Origin: Sphingobacteriaceae bacterium | Lineage (GTDB): Bacteria; Bacteroidota; Bacteroidia; UBA7662 | Assembly (NCBI GenBank): GCA_030682795.1 | Contig: JAUXNJ010000013.1 | Coordinates: 59,221 to 123,220 of the forward strand | Reading direction: 5' to 3' | Length of the DNA stretch: 64,000 nt | Shown: one piece after another, positions 8,373-16,527 of the stretch | How positions within the stretch are numbered: position 1 is the first letter of the stretch | Layout of the letters: each line of letters starts with the position of its first letter | Position numbers and translations under genes: made by a program | Notes under the pieces: model-generated | Databases searched by the model: none | Told to the model about the DNA's origin: nothing | Seen by the model: only the letters and a program-made list of their open reading frames with translations

Positions 8373-9388
8373 GTGGCCACCACCAAAAGCGGACTTGCTG
8401 GCAGGGCCGAGCAGCTCAAAAAATAGCCTTCCTCCAATTCTTTATCTGTAAGTACCTCGTTGATGAGGTGCCGCACCTTACCTTTTTCTAGCATCATGGT
8501 ACAACTGCCGCATTGGCCGTTGTTGCAGCTGTAGGGCAATGGTAGGCCTGCCGTTTGAGCTCCGGCTAAAACCGTTTGCTCCGAACGCATGGTAAAATTT
8601 CGCTGCCCTAACTTTACTTGCACCTCAAAGGAAGGAAGTGGTTCTAGCGTTTTGGCTTGGAGTGGAATGCCTTCGGAAGCAAAGTTTTCGCGCTTTATTT
8701 GCTCAGCTGCATAGCCCATAAACTGCAGCGACAGCCGAATCATGCGCATATAGGCCATCGGACCGCAAAGGTAAAATTGGTATTTCTGGCGATCAGCGGC
8801 GGCTTTGTTGGCAAAGGCCTTTTCGATGATGTATTGGTTGAGGCGGCCATTGAGGTGGGTGCTGCGGTTTATGAGTTGACTAAAATGCCAGTGTATCTTT
8901 AGGTGATGCGGATGCTGGGATTGGAGATCGAGCAGGTCTTGGTAAAAAAGACAGTGCTCTGGGGTGCTTTCTGAATAGTACAGCTCCACAGAGGCTTCTT
9001 TGCCCTGTAAAGCTTGTCGAATCAGGGGCAAGATGGGGGTGATGCCACTTCCAGCAGCAAAAAACACTTGATGGCTTGCTTGCTGTAACGTAAATCTGCC
9101 GGTGGGGGCCAAACTTTGGAACACATCTCCTGGCTGCAACTGGGCAAGGAGGTAGCGCGAAACCTCCCCATTCACCACTTTGCGGATGGCGATGGCTGGG
9201 TAAGGGTCGGAGGGCAGCGTGCAAAGGGAGTAGGAGCGCCGCAATTCCCGCCCGTTACGCGTTATAAGTAGGGTAATGTGCTGGCCAGGGGTGTACGAAA
9301 AGGCAAGTGGTGGCTCAAAGTACACCACCATGCTGTCGGGCACCGGGCGGTTGATGTGGTGTATTTTCAGTGAAAGCAAGGACTGCAT
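8369..9388 (-). CDS. PaaE-like ferredoxin-NAD(P)H reductase
   Basis: A 339-residue flavo-iron-sulfur oxidoreductase. The domain order is an FAD-binding barrel with the R-x-Y-S motif (RRSYSLC), an NAD(P)-binding domain (GSGITP), and a C-terminal plant-type 2Fe-2S ferredoxin domain with C-x4-C-x2-C (CNNGQCGSC) and a fourth Cys in FLSCSAL. This architecture is that of PaaE and related reductases, which pass electrons from NAD(P)H to an oxygenase. It is the third gene of a minus-strand set after a ring-cleaving dioxygenase and a hydrolase, so it may serve aromatic or quinone turnover. A TATTTTCG element lies 4 nt before the chosen ATG; an in-frame ATG at 9427 would add 13 residues. Confidence 0.88.
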   Translation of the reverse strand: MQSLLSLKIHHINRPVPDSMVVYFEPPLAFSYTPGQHITLLITRNGRELRRSYSLCTLPSDPYPAIAIRKVVNGEVSRYLLAQLQPGDVFQSLAPTGRFTLQQASHQVFFAAGSGITPILPLIRQALQGKEASVELYYSESTPEHCLFYQDLLDLQSQHPHHLKIHWHFSQLINRSTHLNGRLNQYIIEKAFANKAAADRQKYQFYLCGPMAYMRMIRLSLQFMGYAAEQIKRENFASEGIPLQAKTLEPLPSFEVQVKLGQRNFTMRSEQTVLAGAQTAGLPLPYSCNNGQCGSCTMMLEKGKVRHLINEVLTDKELEEGYFLSCSALPASPLLVVAT

Positions 9389-9445
9389 GGCTCGAAAATA
9401 GGAGTTGTTGTCCTGATTTTGAAGCATGCTGTCCTTGCCGGGCCA

Positions 9446-10057
9446 TTATTCTGCTAAAAAACTGGCCGAAGCTTGCAAATCGGCTTGGGTAAGACCATGT
9501 CCACCCGCCATCAGCTGCAACTGCACCCGCTCGGGGTAAAATTGCTCCAGTATTTTTTGCCAGCGTTGGGGCATGCCTCCCGGCACGGTGGGGTCGATTT
9601 GTCCGCTCAGCAGCAAAACCTGTCCCGATGCACTCACCGTTGTTGCCTCCGGCTCAAAGGGAATCATAGGCCTCAGCAGCACGGTTTTTTGAAAGATACC
9701 GGGCGTTTTGAGCAGGGCTGCCCCGAGCAAATTGGCTCCGTTTGAATAGCCCAATGCGCTTAATTGGGATGCGTCAAAGCCATAGTGCGCTGCAGCGATA
9801 GGCAAATAAGCGGTGAGTTCTTGCGTACGTAAATGCAAATCTTCTACATCAAACACCCCAAAACCGAGGCGTTTAAAGAAGCGAGGCATGCCGTTTTCGA
9901 GCACCCGCCCGCGCAATGAAAGCAAATTGCCTTTCCAACCCATTTGCTTTGCCAATGGCAGCAGGTCGGTTTCATCGGCGCCAGTGCCGTGCAACAGCAG
10001 CAGGGTTTCGGGCCTGCTGCCGGCTTGGTAGATGTGGTGAAAATCTTGAATATCCAT
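9446..10057 (-). CDS. alpha/beta hydrolase, carboxylesterase/phospholipase type (MhqD-like)
   Basis: A 203-residue alpha/beta hydrolase of the small carboxylesterase group. Visible are the oxyanion HGTG motif near residue 23, the nucleophile elbow GYSNG, an Asp in the SGQIDPTVP strand end, and the catalytic His in GGHGL. In Bacillus subtilis the related MhqD is encoded beside hydroquinone dioxygenases in the quinone-stress operons, and here the preceding gene is such a dioxygenase. The ATG at 10057 is one base from the stop of that gene, so translation is probably coupled. The substrate is unknown. Confidence 0.85.
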   Translation of the reverse strand: MDIQDFHHIYQAGSRPETLLLLHGTGADETDLLPLAKQMGWKGNLLSLRGRVLENGMPRFFKRLGFGVFDVEDLHLRTQELTAYLPIAAAHYGFDASQLSALGYSNGANLLGAALLKTPGIFQKTVLLRPMIPFEPEATTVSASGQVLLLSGQIDPTVPGGMPQRWQKILEQFYPERVQLQLMAGGHGLTQADLQASASFLAE

Positions 10058-10058
10058 G

Positions 10059-10994
10059 TTAAAGAATGAGGCTAGGTAAAACTTTTTCGATATCACTGCG
10101 GCGACTTTCGTATTGCGGTGGCAGCATCAAGCCGTGGCCCAGGCTGTCTATACTTTCATCAGTGGCAAAGCCTGGGATGTCGGTAGCAATTTCAAACAAC
10201 GCGCCGGCATCTTCTCTAAAGTAGAGCGACTTAAAATACTGCCGATCAATTTGGCCGGTGATGTTGTAGCCCGCATCGGCAATTACTTCTCGCATTTGCA
10301 ACTGACTTTCGAAGTCGGGCAGACGGAAGGCCACATGGTGCACCGAGCCTGCAGCTACGCTTCCACGCTGTTCGTTGGGCAATACCACCAGGTCGATTTT
10401 ATCGGCAAAAGCGCCTTTTTGGGCTTCAAAACGGTAGCGATTGGCGTTGCTTTTGGTAGCTTCGAAGCCGAAAACATCGGTCAGCAATTTGGCCGTGCCC
10501 TTTTCGTCGTTTACCGTTAAAGTAACCCCGTAAAAACCGCGGATGGCTTTGTCGGCAGGGATGTCGGTGCCGGTGTAGGGCGCGCGGGTATCACTGCTAT
10601 CGGCTACCAATTCGAGTTTCAGACCATCGGGATCAACAAATACGAGGTAGTCGTTACCCAGCCGCTGGGAAGGCTTGTTGTAGATGGTGTTGGTTTTTTC
10701 GAAGCGCTCCATCCAATAATCGAAGCTATCGGCGGGTACGCTGAAGCTGGTTTCGGTGATTTGTCCTGCCCCCCGCATGCCTCTGCGCATATTTTCCCAA
10801 GGGAAAAAGGTGAGGATGGTGCCGGGGGTGCCTTCGTGGTCGCCGAAGTAGAAGTGATAGCTGCCGGGATCGTCGAAATTGACGGTTTTTTTAACCAAGC
10901 GTAAACCCAGCACTTTGGTGTAAAAGTCGTAATTGCGCTGGGCGTTTCCAGCGATGGCAGTCACGTGGTGGATGCCGTTGATGAGGTTTTTCAT
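10059..10994 (-). CDS. VOC family ring-cleaving dioxygenase (MhqO/MhqE-like)
   Basis: A 311-residue protein with two glyoxalase-type modules. The first begins with GIHHVTAIAG and the second contains VHHVAFRLP; together with a Glu in ALFEIAT these give a plausible 2-His-1-carboxylate metal site. The sequence strongly resembles the hydroquinone-specific extradiol dioxygenases of the Mhq/LinE type. It is probably a non-heme Fe(II) enzyme that opens hydroquinone-like rings in the cytosol. An AGGAGAT sequence lies just upstream of the ATG at 10994, supporting this start over a TTG at 11012. It leads a likely three-gene operon with a hydrolase and a PaaE-like reductase. Confidence 0.88.
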   Translation of the reverse strand: MKNLINGIHHVTAIAGNAQRNYDFYTKVLGLRLVKKTVNFDDPGSYHFYFGDHEGTPGTILTFFPWENMRRGMRGAGQITETSFSVPADSFDYWMERFEKTNTIYNKPSQRLGNDYLVFVDPDGLKLELVADSSDTRAPYTGTDIPADKAIRGFYGVTLTVNDEKGTAKLLTDVFGFEATKSNANRYRFEAQKGAFADKIDLVVLPNEQRGSVAAGSVHHVAFRLPDFESQLQMREVIADAGYNITGQIDRQYFKSLYFREDAGALFEIATDIPGFATDESIDSLGHGLMLPPQYESRRSDIEKVLPSLIL

Positions 10995-11107
10995 GCTATC
11001 TCCTGGTTTCAATTTTGATGTTTAAACATTAAACCTAGGTTGAGTTATATTGGTTCCTTTTTGAAGGTGTGATTGTGTGGATTTGGCGAAGCTGCTTATC
11101 TTGGCCC

Positions 11108-11617
11108 ATGGTAACGTTGCAGGCCACAGTGGCCGATTTTCAGTCAACTTTATGGGGACATCACTTGCCGATTCCCGGGGAGCTGGTGCAGGAATTGATA
11201 TCGGATGGCAGCCGGCGGGTGCTTTGTACCATCAACGACAAACATACTTTTCCTTGCGCTATGATGCCGCAGCATGGCGATTATTTCATTTTGTTAGGCA
11301 AAGAGGTGAGGACTAAGCTAGGTTTGCGCTTGAGTCAGCAAGTAAGAGTGGTTTTAGAAAAAGACACTTCTGAATTTGGCATGCCCATGCCAGAAGAGTT
11401 CTCGGAGGTCATGTCGCAAGACGAAGCTGGCAGTCGCTGGTTCAATGCCCTTACACCGGGCAAGCAACGGGCATTGATTCATATGGTAGGGAAGGTTAAG
11501 AATCCCGACAGCAGGATTCGAAAGGCGTTGGCCATCATGCAGCATCTCAATGAGGTAGGGGGGAAGTTGGATTTTAGGCAGCTGAACCAGACCATCAAAT
11601 ACTATAATTCACTTTAA
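11108..11617 (+). CDS. YdeI/OmdA-like protein with DUF1905 domain
   Basis: A 169-residue protein. The N-terminal half (about residues 1-95, with an LCTIND strand and KLGL near residue 70) looks like the DUF1905 small beta-barrel. The C-terminal helical part (ALTPGKQRALIHMVGKVKNPDSR) matches the bacteriocin-protection YdeI/OmpD-associated family. The molecular function of the family is not well defined. The ATG at 11108 follows a TATCTTGG element by 3 nt; the longer frame from 11069 would run through that element. It is transcribed away from the dioxygenase operon. Confidence 0.78.
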   Translation: MVTLQATVADFQSTLWGHHLPIPGELVQELISDGSRRVLCTINDKHTFPCAMMPQHGDYFILLGKEVRTKLGLRLSQQVRVVLEKDTSEFGMPMPEEFSEVMSQDEAGSRWFNALTPGKQRALIHMVGKVKNPDSRIRKALAIMQHLNEVGGKLDFRQLNQTIKYYNSL

Positions 11618-11625
11618 TAGCTGCC

Positions 11626-11669
11626 ATTCAAAGCCAAATCCTCCCTTTGGTCGGATTTTCGGCTTTTGC
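11626..11669 (+). repeat. Direct repeat copy 1 with hairpin-forming arms
   Basis: This 44-bp unit is nearly identical to the unit at 11743-11786. Each contains AAAGCCAAATCC and GGATTTTCGGCTTT, which can pair with a 2-nt bulge. It lies directly after the YdeI-like gene and may act as its terminator. Confidence 0.7.
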
Positions 11670-11742
11670 CATCTATCTTCAAGTCGGGGTCTGGATTGCC
11701 GTCGCTGCGCTCCGGCCATCCAGTAGTGGGGAAGGAGATTCA

Positions 11743-11786
11743 ATTCAAAGCCAAATCCTCCCGCTGGTCGGATTTTCGGCTTTTGC
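11743..11786 (+). repeat. Direct repeat copy 2 with hairpin-forming arms
   Basis: Second copy of the 44-bp unit, differing at two positions. It is followed by a T-rich run (CTTTTTTCG). Between the copies lies a further imperfect palindrome whose ends are CTGGAT and ATCCAG. Confidence 0.7.
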
Positions 11787-11825
11787 TTTTTTCGCCCATC
11801 CTCAAGCCTAGGCGGCTTGGTTTGG

Positions 11826-11868
11826 GCGAGAAAAAGCAAAAGCCATTTCGCTGATGCGAAATGGCTTT
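11826..11868 (-). terminator. Rho-independent terminator of tRNA-Pro
   Basis: A 13-bp perfect stem (arms 11839-11851 and 11856-11868, loop TGAT on the plus strand) lies 6 bp beyond the 3' end of the minus-strand tRNA-Pro gene. On that strand it is followed by TGCTTTTTC. Its arms share the AAAGCC/GGCTTT ends with the two neighbouring repeats. Confidence 0.8.
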
Positions 11869-11874
11869 GAATTG

Positions 11875-11950
11875 TCGGGGTGACTGGATTCGAACCAGCG
11901 ACCTCACGCCCCCCAGACGTGTACGCTAACCGGACTGCGCTACACCCCGA
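11875..11950 (-). tRNA. tRNA-Pro(GGG)
   Basis: A 76-nt cloverleaf. The acceptor arms TCGGGGT and ACCCCGA pair, the T loop TTCGAAT is flanked by CTGG/CCAG, and the anticodon loop CTGGGGG gives anticodon GGG. CCA is not encoded. Confidence 0.95.
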
Positions 11951-12057
11951 ACTTTAGGGAGTGCAAATATAATAAAATGCTTAAGTTGGGGTAGGGCTGA
12001 GCTGAAAAAATGCAAAAACGCTTGCAGGCTGCCGCTCTAAATAAAACACAACACTGA

Positions 12058-12095
12058 TTATCTCAAATTGCGCAACTTTTATCTCAAATTGCGCA
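12058..12095 (+). repeat. Short tandem repeat, 21-bp period
   Basis: Two perfect copies of TTATCTCAAATTGCGCA (12058-12074 and 12079-12095) lie 50 bp upstream of the DUF2851 gene. They could be an operator pair; nothing else in the spacer explains them. Confidence 0.6.
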
Positions 12096-12145
12096 TTTTG
12101 CTTTTTTCGCTTGACATCAGTTAGGGGTACTTTGTAAATTGAGGT

Positions 12146-13444
12146 ATGAATGAGTCTTTGCTTCATTTTATCTGGAAAAACCGCCTGCTGGAGGCAGGTG
12201 ATTGGCGCACTACTGAGGGGCAGCCGCTCCGGGTATTTCAAACGGGGCAACATAACCAGCATGCAGGGCCAGATTTTAATGAAGCGCTCTTAGGAATTGG
12301 TCAGGAACGCTGGATGGGCAGCGTTGAAATCCATTGGCAGGACAAAGAATGGTGGCAGCATGGTCACCATCATGATCCAGCCTACAACAATGTGATTTTG
12401 CATGTGGTGTGGGAAGGGCAGCAAGCTGCGCAACGGGCGGATGGTAGTTTAATACCTGCTTTTGAGCTCAAAAACTGGGTGTCGGCAGAGATGCTGCAGC
12501 GTTACGAAGCCCTTCAATTCCAAAACAATCCTATCCCTTGTAGTCGCCTGCTTCAGCCAGAGGATGCGTCACTTTTTGGTGCCATGCTCGACCGGGCAGG
12601 GGTAGAGCGACTGGAACACCGGGTTCAGCTGATGGAGCAACAATTACAAGCATGCCAGGGCGACTGGGAACAAGCCTTTTGGGTATGGTTAGCGGGTGTT
12701 TATGGGTTGAAGGTAAACCGCGAGCCCATGGAAGCCCTTGCGCAAGCCGTCCCCATTCATTTGTTACACAAGTATCAACACGATTTAATAGCCCTAGAAG
12801 CCTTGTTGTTTGGTCAGGCCGGCTTTTTAGAGCAAAAAACGGAGGACCTCTATCTACAGTCTTTGCAGCAACAATATCAGTATCTAAAGCAAAAGCATAA
12901 ACTTAAGCGCTATTATGCCGCAGAATGGCGCTTTTTAAGAATGCGGCCTGGGGGATTCCCAACGCGTCGGCTAGCGCAGTTAGCCCGTTTACTGCATCAA
13001 AATCTTCCTTTATTTCAAAAAATGCGTTCTCAAACCAGCATCAAAGCTATTTTACCCATGCTTTTGCAGCCGCCATCTCCTTATTGGCAGCAGCATTACC
13101 GACCCAACGATGAGGGCAAAGGAAAAACCGGCATCCCTGGGAAGGCCATGGCGGAGGTTTGGCTGATCAATGCCTTGATACCTGCTGTATTTTTGTACGG
13201 TAAATTGCAACATCAGCCTGAGGAACAAGAAAAAGCTGTGCATTGGCTGGAAGAATTAGGTGCAGAAGCAAACAATGTCTTACATTTGTATGTTCCGCTA
13301 GGCGTTAAACCTGCGAACGCCCTTCAATCTCAAGGCATTATAGAGTTGTATAAGCATTATTGTTCGGAGCAAAGATGTTTAGACTGCTCGGTAGGTTGTA
13401 AGTTGCTAACTCGAAAACAAACAGAACATGCAAAAACTGGTTAA
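12146..13444 (+). CDS. DUF2851 family protein
   Basis: A 432-residue protein recognisable as DUF2851 from its N-terminal half (FIWK near the start, HAGPDFNEA, VEIHW, HHDPAYNNVILHVVW). That part resembles a nuclease-like fold, but no function is established for the family, which is common in Bacteroidota. The C-terminus carries a compact cysteine cluster (CSEQRCLDCSVGC) that could bind metal. The last 17 bases overlap the start of the PspC-like gene, so the two are translationally linked. A 21-bp-period tandem repeat precedes it. Confidence 0.85.
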   Translation: MNESLLHFIWKNRLLEAGDWRTTEGQPLRVFQTGQHNQHAGPDFNEALLGIGQERWMGSVEIHWQDKEWWQHGHHHDPAYNNVILHVVWEGQQAAQRADGSLIPAFELKNWVSAEMLQRYEALQFQNNPIPCSRLLQPEDASLFGAMLDRAGVERLEHRVQLMEQQLQACQGDWEQAFWVWLAGVYGLKVNREPMEALAQAVPIHLLHKYQHDLIALEALLFGQAGFLEQKTEDLYLQSLQQQYQYLKQKHKLKRYYAAEWRFLRMRPGGFPTRRLAQLARLLHQNLPLFQKMRSQTSIKAILPMLLQPPSPYWQQHYRPNDEGKGKTGIPGKAMAEVWLINALIPAVFLYGKLQHQPEEQEKAVHWLEELGAEANNVLHLYVPLGVKPANALQSQGIIELYKHYCSEQRCLDCSVGCKLLTRKQTEHAKTG

Positions 13445-13652
13445 CACGATTAAAGATTTTTTTGAGAATCAGGCCTTTGGTGTGTGTGATTATTTGAGTG
13501 AAAAATTTGATTTGCCAACCGCAAGGGTGCGCAATGTGTTTATTTATGTGTCGCTGCTCTCGCTCGGATCGCCCATAGTGTTTTACATGATCACGGCTTT
13601 TTGGCTTAATTTGAAATCTTATTTCAAGCGCAAAAGCATTATCTGGGATTAA
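13428..13652 (+). CDS. PspC-like small membrane protein
   Basis: A 74-residue protein with one clear hydrophobic segment (about residues 37-60) preceded by the pattern FGVCDYLSEKFDLPTARVR. This is the PspC-domain signature of a G-C-x-x-L-like start and an R-x-x-F/I before the membrane helix. PspC proteins act in phage-shock or envelope-stress responses. This stand-alone short version is common in Bacteroidota and has no proven role. It overlaps the end of the DUF2851 gene by 17 bp. Confidence 0.75.
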   Translation: MQKLVNTIKDFFENQAFGVCDYLSEKFDLPTARVRNVFIYVSLLSLGSPIVFYMITAFWLNLKSYFKRKSIIWD

Positions 13653-13711
13653 TCTCCTGTTGGGCCTAGTCGATTGGCCCCATAACCATTTCCTTTTTTT
13701 ATTATTGTGCC

Positions 13712-14611
13712 ATGAAAATCATGGTAACAGGGAGCAACGGTTTGCTCGGACAAAAACTCATACACGCTTTGGTGCAGCGTTCGGATCTAGAACTCATTGC
13801 CACGGCCAGGGGTACGAACCGACTGCAGGCGCAAGCAGGATACACTTACTACTCCCTTGATGTTCGTGAGCAAGCTCAGGTGCTAGAGCTTTGTTTGGCG
13901 CTGAAGCCCGATGTCATCATTCACACTGCGGCCATGACCCAGGTGGACGACTGTGAGGATCAGCAGGAAGCTTGCTGGAAGCTAAATGTAACCGCTGTAG
14001 CGCACCTCATTGAGGCTTGCGATGCCATCAATGCCCATTTGGTGCATTTATCAACCGACTTTATTTTTGATGGGGCCGCCGGGCCTTACGATGAAATGGC
14101 TGCTGCCAATCCCCTAAGTTTTTATGGTAAATCAAAGTTAGCGGCTGAAAAACTGCTGCTCGATAGTTCTATTTCATATGCCATCATCCGTACTGTACTG
14201 GTGTACGGCGTGGCCGAGGACATGAGTCGTTCGAACATTGTGCTTTGGGCCAAAAGTGCGCTCGAAAAAGGCCAACCTTTGCGCATCGTTTCAGATCAAT
14301 TTAGGACCCCTACTTTGGCAGAAGACCTTGCATCAGGTTGCATTTTGGCCGCCACTCAGCGTGCCCAGGGCATTTACAACATCAGTGGTAAAGATCAAAT
14401 GTCGGTGCTTGAGCTGGTGAAACGTGTAGCAGCTTACTTTGACCTATCCACCGACCAAATCAGCGAAGTGAGTACCGATGAACTCAATCAAAAAGCCCGT
14501 CGACCCAAAATCACAGGCTTTGTGCTCGACAAGGCTCGTCGTGAATTGGGCTACGAACCGCACAGTTTTGAGGAGGGAATTGCCCTCGTAATGTCACAAA
14601 CTGCGCAATAA
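13712..14611 (+). CDS. RmlD-like sugar-nucleotide reductase (SDR family)
   Basis: A 299-residue extended short-chain dehydrogenase. The N-terminal glycine motif GSNGLLGQ binds NAD(P)H, HTAAMTQVD lies near residue 70, a Ser/Thr pair is in LSTDFIFDG, and the catalytic YGKSK is near residue 141. The sequence best fits the dTDP-4-dehydrorhamnose reductase (RmlD/RfbD) family, which makes dTDP-L-rhamnose. However, no rmlA, rmlB or rmlC is nearby, so it may reduce another 4-keto sugar nucleotide. A near-consensus TATTATTG element ends 4 nt before the ATG. Confidence 0.85.
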   Translation: MKIMVTGSNGLLGQKLIHALVQRSDLELIATARGTNRLQAQAGYTYYSLDVREQAQVLELCLALKPDVIIHTAAMTQVDDCEDQQEACWKLNVTAVAHLIEACDAINAHLVHLSTDFIFDGAAGPYDEMAAANPLSFYGKSKLAAEKLLLDSSISYAIIRTVLVYGVAEDMSRSNIVLWAKSALEKGQPLRIVSDQFRTPTLAEDLASGCILAATQRAQGIYNISGKDQMSVLELVKRVAAYFDLSTDQISEVSTDELNQKARRPKITGFVLDKARRELGYEPHSFEEGIALVMSQTAQ

Positions 14612-14703
14612 GTTTCAATAACAGCACATGAGGCCGATAATAATTTGTATGCTTCGGTCTATTCTTCTATTTTGGCTGTCTCTTAAGATAAATCAACGAT
14701 TTA

Positions 14704-16527
14704 ATGTCACAAACAACTGATTCCTGGGGTACACGGGTTGGCTTAATCCTTGCGATGGCCGGCAATGCGGTAGGTCTGGGCAACTTCCTTCGTTTTCCTG
14801 TGCAAGCGGTGCAAAATGGAGGCGGCGCATTTATCATTCCTTATCTCGTTTGTTTTTTGGTTATGGGCATCCCCTTGCTCTGGATCGAATGGTCGGTAGG
14901 TCGCTATGGCGGTCGTTTTGGTAACCACTCCACCCCATTTATCCTCGATAACATGACCAAAAAGAGTATTTGGAAATACTTCGGGGTCTTTGGCATTTTC
15001 ACCAATATTGCAGTGGCGGCCTATTATTGCTACATCGAATCTTGGACGCTTTCCTATGTTTACCACAGTTTGCGCCAAACCTTCAGCGGTATGGACCAAG
15101 GGCAGGTAGCTGATTTTTTTGTGAGTTATACCGATGTGGAGCATTCCACCACCGGCATTCCTTATGAAGCCGTGATCTTTTACATCATTTGTTTGGCACT
15201 CAATACTTGGATTTTATCGAAAGGACTCAAAGGCGGTGTTGAAAAAGTAGCGAAAGTAGGCATCCCGATGCTCTTGGGCTTTGGGGTGTTGTTGGCCTTG
15301 CGGGGATGGACACTGGGTGATGCGGGTGCGCCGGAAGGCTGTACCGATTGTAATAGCTTTTTAGGACTCAACTTTTTGTGGGAGCCCAATTTCGACAGTC
15401 TGCGCAATCCCAAAGTGTGGATGGCAGCGGCTGGACAAATCTTCTTTACGCTCTCAGTAGGCATGGGCACCATTCAGTGCTATGCCGCCTATGTGAAGCC
15501 CAAGGACGATATTGCCCTCAACGCCATGTCGGCCGGCTGGATGAATGGCTTTGTAGAAATTGTATTGGGTGCCAGCATCGTGATTCCAATTGCAGTAGGC
15601 TATTTAGGCCTCGATTGGGTAAAGAACAACGCAGGTTTTTCAATGGCTTTCCAAACCATGCCCTATCTGTTTGGCAAATGGGGTGTAATGCTTGGTACTG
15701 CCGCAGGAGTGATGTGGTTTGGCTTGCTGTTTTTTGCAGGCATTACTTCTTCCCTGGCCATGGGTACACCTTGGATGGGCTTTATGCGCGATGAATTTGG
15801 CTGGAATACCAAAAAGGCGGCTTGGTCGTTTGGCGCACTGGTGCTGGTAATGGGCTTGCCTACGGTTTTCTTCTTCCAAGAAGGTGTATTTGATGAATAC
15901 GACTATTGGGCAGGAACGGTGGCCTTGGTAGTGTTTGCCTTGGCCGAAACCATCTTGTTTTCTTGGGTCTTTGGGCTCGACAAAGGTTGGGATGAGATTA
16001 CACGGGGTGCCGATATGAAGGTGCCGCGCTTCTACCGACCGATCATTAAGTACGTTACGCCTTTGTTGTTGTTGATAGTATTCCTTGGGGCACTTTTCAC
16101 GCCAAAAAACAACGACTGGGAGAAGGCTTTTAAAGAAGGCTGGGAACTAGATGCTAGTAGCATCATTGGTAACATCACCCACCAAGGGATGGTGGCCAAC
16201 AAAGACTATGTAGCTGATTTTTTTGAAGCCGAGATAGACGGCATCGTGAGCAGCATCAGCAGTGATCGAAACAAACAAATTCTAGCCATCAGCAGTCCGG
16301 TTTCGGGTGTTGTGGTTAAAAAGTATGAGTTCACATCCGATCAAACCATTTTGGTAGCGGAGGGAGATGCAGTTCAGGTATCGCAGAAGATTGCTGAAGG
16401 CACTTTTTACAACAGGGTATTGTACTCAGATTTGTCGAGATTGTGGCTAACAGCACTGTTCCTCTTTATTGCCTGGCAAGTAAGAAGAGCAACCAACGTA
16501 AGGCGTTTAACAGGGAGGATTGATTAA
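14704..16527 (+). CDS. Na+-dependent symporter, NSS (SNF) family, with large periplasmic insertion
   Basis: A 607-residue transporter of the neurotransmitter:sodium symporter family. The first helix shows the Na+ and substrate signature GNAVGLGNFLRFP (residues 20-32), and about 12 hydrophobic segments follow. Bacterial members import amino acids with Na+. About 105 residues (roughly 470-577) lie between helices 11 and 12; with normal topology this loop is periplasmic. Part of it (SPVSGVVVKK, then EGDAVQVSQKIA) resembles a biotinyl/lipoyl-type barrel. The stop overlaps the ATG of a 47-residue one-helix protein, which resembles the small subunit of MetPS-type NSS transporters. The substrate is not readable from sequence; an amino acid is likely. 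Confidence 0.93.
   Translation: MSQTTDSWGTRVGLILAMAGNAVGLGNFLRFPVQAVQNGGGAFIIPYLVCFLVMGIPLLWIEWSVGRYGGRFGNHSTPFILDNMTKKSIWKYFGVFGIFTNIAVAAYYCYIESWTLSYVYHSLRQTFSGMDQGQVADFFVSYTDVEHSTTGIPYEAVIFYIICLALNTWILSKGLKGGVEKVAKVGIPMLLGFGVLLALRGWTLGDAGAPEGCTDCNSFLGLNFLWEPNFDSLRNPKVWMAAAGQIFFTLSVGMGTIQCYAAYVKPKDDIALNAMSAGWMNGFVEIVLGASIVIPIAVGYLGLDWVKNNAGFSMAFQTMPYLFGKWGVMLGTAAGVMWFGLLFFAGITSSLAMGTPWMGFMRDEFGWNTKKAAWSFGALVLVMGLPTVFFFQEGVFDEYDYWAGTVALVVFALAETILFSWVFGLDKGWDEITRGADMKVPRFYRPIIKYVTPLLLLIVFLGALFTPKNNDWEKAFKEGWELDASSIIGNITHQGMVANKDYVADFFEAEIDGIVSSISSDRNKQILAISSPVSGVVVKKYEFTSDQTILVAEGDAVQVSQKIAEGTFYNRVLYSDLSRLWLTALFLFIAWQVRRATNVRRLTGRID

Noticed and set aside
11609..11839. 76-codon minus-strand frame with a repeated KPKIRP-GGFGFE peptide
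   Set aside because: It only translates the two 44-bp direct repeats and their hairpins next to tRNA-Pro; it resembles no protein family.
12058..12095. CRISPR-like array
   Set aside because: Only two short copies without true spacers or cas genes.
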